Assembly: GCA_000155695.1 (NCBI GenBank)
Contig: DS990592.1
Span: 5,150,389-5,214,388, forward strand
Origin: Verrucomicrobiia bacterium DG1235
GTDB taxonomy: Bacteria > Verrucomicrobiota > Verrucomicrobiia > Opitutales > Opitutaceae
DNA: 64,000 nucleotides
Direction: 5' to 3'
The notes under the pieces are model-generated. The model was not told where the DNA came from. It did not search any database and was given only the letters and a program-made list of their open reading frames with translations. Positions 59,412 through 64,000 of the stretch are shown piece by piece. Made by a program: the position numbers and the translations under genes. The number at the start of each line of letters is the position of its first letter. The first letter of the stretch is position 1.

Positions 59412-60320
59412 TTAGCTGGATGTGTTTGTTCTGGAGAGAAGTCTTATCTTAACCCGGAAAAGAGTAGCAGGAATGGGATCTGTTAGCTCGTCGGCTGTAT
59501 AGAGGGTTACGCGTTCTGTGCCGTTTGGTCGCGTTTGGTGTATCTTTGTACTGGATACTGTACCACTCCAATTCGCTTCTCCGTTGTTGACTTCGAGTGA
59601 GTAGGAAAGGAGGTCTTCGGTATTGCTGAGTCGATCGAAACTGACGCCGAGTAGATACCTTCCGTCGATGTTGACGAGCTCTGGCTGAGCGTAGGCAATT
59701 GAATTTGGCTTGTTAGGATCGGAGAGTAGCGCGTATTCGGCGAGGTTGCTAAGCCCATCGTGATCAGCGTCAAGTTCGGGGTCAGCCAAATCGTTTGGTA
59801 GTGTCCGTTTTTCGGCCCAAAGATTGTAGCTTCGGTTCTCAATGGTGTACTCGGCGAGGCTGTCGCCTTCTACTGTGAATTGTTCGGGATTTTCTTGTAT
59901 TTGAAGAACGACTACTTTGCTGGAGTGGTTGTACCAATTGTTCATCGGAATGATTTTCAAGGCAAATGTGTCATGGTTGGCTCCCATGGCCAAGACTCCT
60001 ACTATGTCGCTATAGGAGTCGGCGCTCGTTTGCGGTTCTTCGTCGAGGAAAGCGCTGCTCTCAACCCGATAATCGATTCCTGGAGCAGCTATATTGCTGG
60101 GTCCATCGGTATAGGTTCCAACCAGCCGGATAGGTACATAGAAATTTTCGCTGAGATCTCCGGTCCGTTTGAAAATGAAGGCTCCCGGTTCGTTTTGGTA
60201 ACTATCAACGATGGGAGCTGTAACGCTAAGGCTGATCTGTGGAAGCTCTTCGGCTGCCTGGGTAAGTAGGGGAGCTGTCGCGAGCGCTAGCCCAAGAAAG
60301 AGGCGAGTTGTAGGGTGCAT
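59412..60320 (-). CDS. Secreted protein with thrombospondin type 3-like calcium repeat
   Basis: 302 residues with a signal peptide (MHPTTRLFLGLALATAPLLT, cleavage near TQA). Residues about 25-150 look like a Calx-beta or immunoglobulin-like sandwich (GAFIFKRTGDLSENFYVPIR). The segment ADPELDADHDGLSNLAEYAL is a thrombospondin type 3-like Ca2+ loop, often placed before the C-terminal domain of Opitutae surface proteins. The final 100 residues form another beta domain. Function unknown; exported, probably surface-associated. Confidence 0.75.
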   Translation of the reverse strand: MHPTTRLFLGLALATAPLLTQAAEELPQISLSVTAPIVDSYQNEPGAFIFKRTGDLSENFYVPIRLVGTYTDGPSNIAAPGIDYRVESSAFLDEEPQTSADSYSDIVGVLAMGANHDTFALKIIPMNNWYNHSSKVVVLQIQENPEQFTVEGDSLAEYTIENRSYNLWAEKRTLPNDLADPELDADHDGLSNLAEYALLSDPNKPNSIAYAQPELVNIDGRYLLGVSFDRLSNTEDLLSYSLEVNNGEANWSGTVSSTKIHQTRPNGTERVTLYTADELTDPIPATLFRVKIRLLSRTNTSS

Positions 60321-60472
60321 TGAAAGAGGGTTTGGGATTCCAACAAGATCGTATGGTTCGCAGAGATTGCGTATGTGGATTCAATTAAAGGCAAGGTTAG
60401 GACTGAATTCATTGCAAGCATCAGCAATTTTTGAATTTGCCATAAGCAGGGGAAGCCATTTCGAACATAAGC

Positions 60473-61012
60473 ATGCCGATCTACGAGTTTTATTGCCCTG
60501 AAAACAACACGACCTACTCGTTTCTCGCCAAGTCGCTTTCTTACGGTGAGAAGACGCCACGGTGCCCCGATAATGCCGCTTTCGAGATGCAGAAGAAGGT
60601 GAGCGGGTTCGCTTTTATCGGAACGGCTAAGGAGCCTTCGGAGGATGGGCCCTTGGACGATATCGATGATGCGAAAATGGAGAGCGTGATGGCGGAACTG
60701 GAGAAGGACATGGCTGGGATGGACGAGGAGAATCCCGATCCGAAGCAGATGGCTCATCTGATGCGCAAGATGACATCGCTCACTGGCGAGAAGCTGCCCG
60801 GCGAGATGGAGGAGATGGTGAGTCGTCTCGAATCCGGCGAAGATCCGGAGGCGCTCGAAGCGGAGTATGGCGATGCGCTCGACGGGATGGACGAACTCGG
60901 CGGCGATGGCGCGGACATGAGCGCGGCGGGAAAAATCCGTCAATTGCGTCGCCGCCTGCTCGGAAGCAAGCGTGACCCGAATTTGTATGATATGTCTGAA
61001 TACTGCGATTAG
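60473..61012 (+). CDS. FmdB-like protein with incomplete zinc ribbon
   Basis: 179 residues. The first 50 resemble the FmdB zinc ribbon (MPIYEFYCPENNTTYSFL, KTPRCPDNAAFEMQKKVSGF). Of the four expected cysteines only Cys8 and one in RCPDN remain; both second partners are Asn. The middle is acidic and methionine-rich (AKMESVMAELEKDMAGMDEE) and the C-terminus is basic. An AGGGGAAG ribosome site lies upstream. Function unknown. Confidence 0.78.
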   Translation: MPIYEFYCPENNTTYSFLAKSLSYGEKTPRCPDNAAFEMQKKVSGFAFIGTAKEPSEDGPLDDIDDAKMESVMAELEKDMAGMDEENPDPKQMAHLMRKMTSLTGEKLPGEMEEMVSRLESGEDPEALEAEYGDALDGMDELGGDGADMSAAGKIRQLRRRLLGSKRDPNLYDMSEYCD

Positions 61013-61039
61013 GGCAGTATTCAGTGTGCAGGCGATTCG

Positions 61040-62008
61040 TTAGAAGCGGAGGCTCAGTCTTGCGCGAAAGTTGGTGTTCGTATCGTCAAGAGTGCCGCCA
61101 TTGGGCTGTACGGCGTAGCTAGGGTAGTCCAGTTTCGTATAGTCGTAGCCGACGTTGAGCGAGAGTTGTTTGGTAAGGTAGCGATGAAAAGCGACAGAGA
61201 AGATTTTGGAGTAGCCGTCGTCTGGAATCTCGATGCCTAGGGAGAAACCGGTTCGCTCGTTGAAGTAGTATCGTCCTTCGAGTTCGTAGAGCCAGTTGTC
61301 GCTTGAGTAACCGTCGATTTCATTCCGTGTGATGGCTGCTTTGACGCCGGCCCACTTGTTGTTTCCGAGATTCCAGAGTCGATTTGTATGGATACCAACT
61401 GTGTAGCTATCTGGTCCATCGCTGTCTGTGATGCCTGCGGCGACGCCTAGGGTCCAATTGTGTTGGAGGTAGTAGTCGTAAGCTGCTCCGTAGCTGTAGA
61501 TATCTTGTGAGTTGGTGTTGATGGTGTAGCTGTTTTCTCCTGGGGCGTATCCGGATTCGCCTGGAATCCAGCGCCTCCAGGGAGCGGTGGTGATATTGTC
61601 GAATTTGATTTTCGAATAGTCGAACAATGCGGAGAAGCTATGGGGGCTATTGGGATTTCTAAAGGTGTAGTTGGCTCCGTAGGACGTTCTTTTTACCTTC
61701 AATTCTACCGGGGCGAAGTTGGTTTCGCCATAGTAGTTTATGTCTACGGAATGGCTTTGCCGATCATAGTTGGCATGCCCTTGGAGAAAGCTGATGCGCT
61801 CGGTGAAGGTGACTTCGGCCCACGGAGTTGAGGTGCCGTGATTCACTGGGCTGAAGAAGTAGGTGATTTGACCGGAATAGGCTGGGTCTTGCGCTTCTTC
61901 ATTTTTTGAAAGGTCAAGACTGGCTTCTAAGTTGTAGCCGAAAGCGATCTGAGAGAATAGGGCACAGGTGGTAAGGCCCGCGTAGAGGGATAAGTGTTTG
62001 AACAGCAT
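61040..62008 (-). CDS. Outer-membrane beta-barrel protein (putative porin-like)
   Basis: 322 residues, signal peptide ending near IAFG, then alternating aromatic/hydrophobic strands (GQITYFFSPVNHG, YGANYTFRNPNS, AAYDYYLQHNWTLGVAAGI, YELEGRYYFNERTGFSLGIE). It ends in FRARLSLRF, the C-terminal phenylalanine signature recognised by BamA. About 14 strands are likely. Substrate unknown; no similarity to a specific porin family was recognised. Confidence 0.78.
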   Translation of the reverse strand: MLFKHLSLYAGLTTCALFSQIAFGYNLEASLDLSKNEEAQDPAYSGQITYFFSPVNHGTSTPWAEVTFTERISFLQGHANYDRQSHSVDINYYGETNFAPVELKVKRTSYGANYTFRNPNSPHSFSALFDYSKIKFDNITTAPWRRWIPGESGYAPGENSYTINTNSQDIYSYGAAYDYYLQHNWTLGVAAGITDSDGPDSYTVGIHTNRLWNLGNNKWAGVKAAITRNEIDGYSSDNWLYELEGRYYFNERTGFSLGIEIPDDGYSKIFSVAFHRYLTKQLSLNVGYDYTKLDYPSYAVQPNGGTLDDTNTNFRARLSLRF

Positions 62009-62149
62009 TAGCTTGGGATGTGTAGGTTTAGAGGGAAGAGTTATTGGCGCTAGGGGTGAATCACTGAGATCCCTGCAGAGTGGGATTCGTTCCAGTACTT
62101 AGTGAATTATTCGTGATTTCTGAATTCCCGCTTGTCAAGAGGCGCTATT

Positions 62150-62330
62150 TGCGGTGAGTGTTTTCGGGTCATGAAAATCGCTGCCACTTCTTTGTGTTAC
62201 GAGAACTCTCTTCGAGGAGTGAGCTTGTGGTGGCGTGTTTCGAAGGTTTGGCGATGGTGTAGCTAGTTAGCTACTTCCGGTTTACTCTGTCGCTGAGCCT
62301 GCTGTCCGTTGAAAGGAAGCAGGCTTTTTT
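62150..62330 (+). ncRNA. Possible small RNA or leader ending in a terminator
   Basis: A gene-free stretch (62009-62363) holds small hairpins (GTAGCTA-GT-TAGCTAC near 62258-62273 among others) and ends in a strong intrinsic terminator 34 bp before the methyltransferase start. No open frame is present upstream on this strand, so the terminator must serve a short RNA or act as an attenuator. No family was recognised; the 5' end is a guess. Confidence 0.35.
62296..62330 (+). terminator. Intrinsic terminator upstream of the methyltransferase gene
   Basis: AGCCTGCT pairs with AGCAGGCT across a 14-nt loop, followed by six T. Confidence 0.8.
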
Positions 62331-62363
62331 GTATTCAAAATTCACTTTCGAACCCAATTTATC

Positions 62364-63074
62364 ATGTCGCAAAATCTCATTGAGTTGAATTCTATCTATT
62401 TCTTTGGCCGTCCTTATGCGGAGCTCTTAAAGTGCTTCGGTTTAGAGGAGGCTGAGCTTATCGGAAAATCTGTTCTGGAATGCCCGTCCGGTCCGTCGTC
62501 TTTCGTGCTTGAGGCGAATGCGGCGGGAATCGGCGCTATAGGCGTGGATCCGCTTTTTTATCGAAAGCCGTCGGCGATTCGTGATCTTGCCCTGGCGGAT
62601 TTTCGGGTGATGTTCGACAAGGTTCGCGCGGCGCCTGATCGCTTCGCTCGCCGTACTTATCGGAGTATCGAAGAGGCGGAGCGCGTTCGAAGACTCGGGC
62701 TGGAGCGTTTTTTAGCCGACTATGGGATTGGCAAAGCCTTGGGGCGCTATCGAGAGGGTTCGCTGCCGTATTTGGAATTTGAGGACGATGAATTCGACAT
62801 CGTGCTTTGCGGGCATTTGCTCTTCGTTTACTCGGACACGCTGGATTTGGAGTTTCACCGAGCGTCGTTGCGGGAGCTTTGTCGGGTGGCGAAGGAGGAG
62901 GTGAGAATTCATCCGATCGTGGACCGTGCGAACGAGCCTTATCCGCATTTAGATGAGTTGATGGAGCTCGCGGGCGAGTTGGGATTCGATAGCTGTATCC
63001 AGGATGTGGATCACGAGTTTTTTAAGGGAACGGGGAGTACGCTGGCGCTTAGAAGGGTGAAGTATGAAGTATGA
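62364..63074 (+). CDS. SAM-dependent methyltransferase-like protein
   Basis: 236 residues. The nucleotide-binding loop is KSVLECPSGPSSFVLEANAA followed by GAIGVDPLFY, a variant of the class I GxGxG loop. Later strands include FEDDEFDIVLCGHLLFVY and LRELCRVAKEEVRIHPI. The pattern matches the class I methyltransferase fold in order, but the loop is unusual and the target is unknown. It lies behind a short transcribed-looking leader that ends in a terminator, so transcription may be attenuated. Confidence 0.78.
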   Translation: MSQNLIELNSIYFFGRPYAELLKCFGLEEAELIGKSVLECPSGPSSFVLEANAAGIGAIGVDPLFYRKPSAIRDLALADFRVMFDKVRAAPDRFARRTYRSIEEAERVRRLGLERFLADYGIGKALGRYREGSLPYLEFEDDEFDIVLCGHLLFVYSDTLDLEFHRASLRELCRVAKEEVRIHPIVDRANEPYPHLDELMELAGELGFDSCIQDVDHEFFKGTGSTLALRRVKYEV

Positions 63075-63119
63075 GGGATGAAGTATGAGGCTGTGTGGGC
63101 TAAGGAGGCGCTCTGCGTT

Positions 63120-64000
63120 TTAGGCTTCGAGTTTCTTTTTGCCGCGGATTCGGCCGTTGCTGGAGAGGAGTACGGCGAAGGGGCGTGTCTGCGGGAAGTG
63201 CGAGCAGATGATCATGGTGATGACGGTGATCGGCACGCAGAGGAACATGCCGGTGACGCCCCAGAGGGCTCCCCAGAAACTGAGGGAGAGAAGAATGACG
63301 AGCGGGCTCAGATTGAGGGAATTTCCCATGAGGCGCGGCTCGAGAACGTTGCCGACCAGCACTTGGGTCGCGACGACTCCGCCGATGATTCCGACGATGG
63401 GGAGGGGAGTGTCGAAGGCCAGCAGCGAGAGCAGCGAGGGGAAGATGGTGGCGAGGATGGAGCCGACGGTAGGGATGAAGTTGAGGAAGAAGATGAGTAC
63501 GCCCCAGAAGGCGGCGAAGTCGAGTCCGATGGCGGCCATGATGCCGAAGCTGACGAGTCCGGTGATGGCGCTGGTGAGGGTTTTGATGCCGATGTAGGTT
63601 CGGGTGTCCGCGTTGATTTCCGAAATGATCTCGAAAATGTTTTTGGAGGAGTCGGTGCCGCGCGTCATGGCTTTGATTTTCGGTCCGAAGCTGCGCTGCT
63701 CCAGAAAGAGGAAGATGACGTAGATGCTGATGATGCTGGCATTTCCGGCGATGGAGGCGAGGGAGGAGGCGAGTCGGGAAATTATCGTGCTGAAGTCGAA
63801 TTGGCCGACGAATTCGCGCAGGCTGGGCGGCTCTTCGATGGGGAGCCAGCTGATGACTTTTCCGATCAAAGGCTGGAGGCGGGCCTGGTATTCTGGGGCG
63901 ACGTTTATGACTTCCGTGACGTTTTGGGTGATAAAGTTAAAGAGAGCGCCAAGGGCGGCGGCGATGACGAGAGCAGATGCCACGTAACGAAATCCGGCGG
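63120..64000 (-). CDS. AI-2E family transporter, C-terminal part
   Basis: The frame is open through the right edge, so the N-terminus is missing; about 293 residues are seen. At least six TM segments, with the family segments RTYIGIKTLTSAITGLVSFG, FWGVLIFFLNFIPTVGSILA, LVGNVLEPRLMGNSLNLSPL and FWGALWGVTGMFLCVPITVI. Related proteins export autoinducer-2 or act as Na+(Li+)/H+ antiporters; many are of unknown role. The C-terminus is basic. Confidence 0.9.
   Translation of the reverse strand, partial: AGFRYVASALVIAAALGALFNFITQNVTEVINVAPEYQARLQPLIGKVISWLPIEEPPSLREFVGQFDFSTIISRLASSLASIAGNASIISIYVIFLFLEQRSFGPKIKAMTRGTDSSKNIFEIISEINADTRTYIGIKTLTSAITGLVSFGIMAAIGLDFAAFWGVLIFFLNFIPTVGSILATIFPSLLSLLAFDTPLPIVGIIGGVVATQVLVGNVLEPRLMGNSLNLSPLVILLSLSFWGALWGVTGMFLCVPITVITMIICSHFPQTRPFAVLLSSNGRIRGKKKLEA

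Noticed and set aside
62290..62330. SRP RNA-like GGAAGCAG motif
   Set aside because: The motif falls in the stem of a terminator and the flanking symmetric loop of SRP RNA is missing.

Overview
The window is a bacterial chromosome segment that most resembles a marine verrucomicrobium of class Opitutae. This is inferred from a PVC-type dehydrogenase fragment at the left edge, Tat-exported hydroxypyruvate-isomerase-like proteins, secreted glycan-degrading enzymes, an ADOP permease with a PadR regulator, an ECF sigma/DUF4097 operon, and the gene order ribB - ribH - nusB - ftsY. No rRNA, tRNA or CRISPR array was recognised, and species cannot be named from sequence alone.

Layout. 1-2.7 kb: start of a secreted dehydrogenase-like protein and two convergent TIM-barrel isomerases. 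2.9-8.9 kb: a translationally coupled operon of TonB-dependent receptor, YfiR-like periplasmic protein and hybrid histidine kinase, which looks like a complete outer-membrane-to-cytoplasm signalling unit. 9.0-16.3 kb: valS, two small coiled-coil or basic proteins, an LRV-repeat protein and a soluble FtsK-type translocase. 16.5-19.5 kb: AraC regulator, aldo/keto reductase, GH17 glucanase. 19.8-21.1 kb: an IS110-family insertion sequence with a structured 5' non-coding part, a candidate bridge RNA. 21.3-24.8 kb: twin DUF2721 membrane proteins and a large secreted glycosidase-like protein. 25.0-29.0 kb: MBL hydrolase - DUF134/NifX fusion - NifX - thioesterase operon behind a 20-bp palindrome, then malonyl-CoA decarboxylase. 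29.0-35.4 kb: ADOP permease/PadR pair and an ECF sigma, anti-sigma, twin DUF4097 operon.

35.5-41.5 kb is the most unusual part. It is an AT-richer array of short, same-strand genes: GNAT acetyltransferases, NUDIX, HAD phosphatase and small exported or membrane proteins. They are separated by attC-like inverted repeats with GTTRRRY / RYYYAAC cores, and several genes read into these repeats. It looks like an integron gene-cassette array without an integrase in the window. Three of its genes are broken: two by frameshift and one by a UGA at a conserved glycine.

41.9-49.9 kb: carboxyltransferase, Nat-like ABC exporter, ribB-type gene, ribH, nusB and ftsY, with intergenic regions full of simple repeats, a G-quadruplex-type array and a palindromic element. 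50.3-57.4 kb: SulP transporter diverging from an ispH with a long N-terminal extension, then AspT-like and DASS transporters. 57.4-64 kb: response regulator with a sensor kinase broken by two frameshifts, secreted and outer-membrane proteins, an FmdB-like protein, a methyltransferase and the C-terminal part of an AI-2E family permease.

Start codons were moved inward from the longest frame wherever family length, a stop/start overlap or an upstream Shine-Dalgarno favoured it; each such choice is stated.
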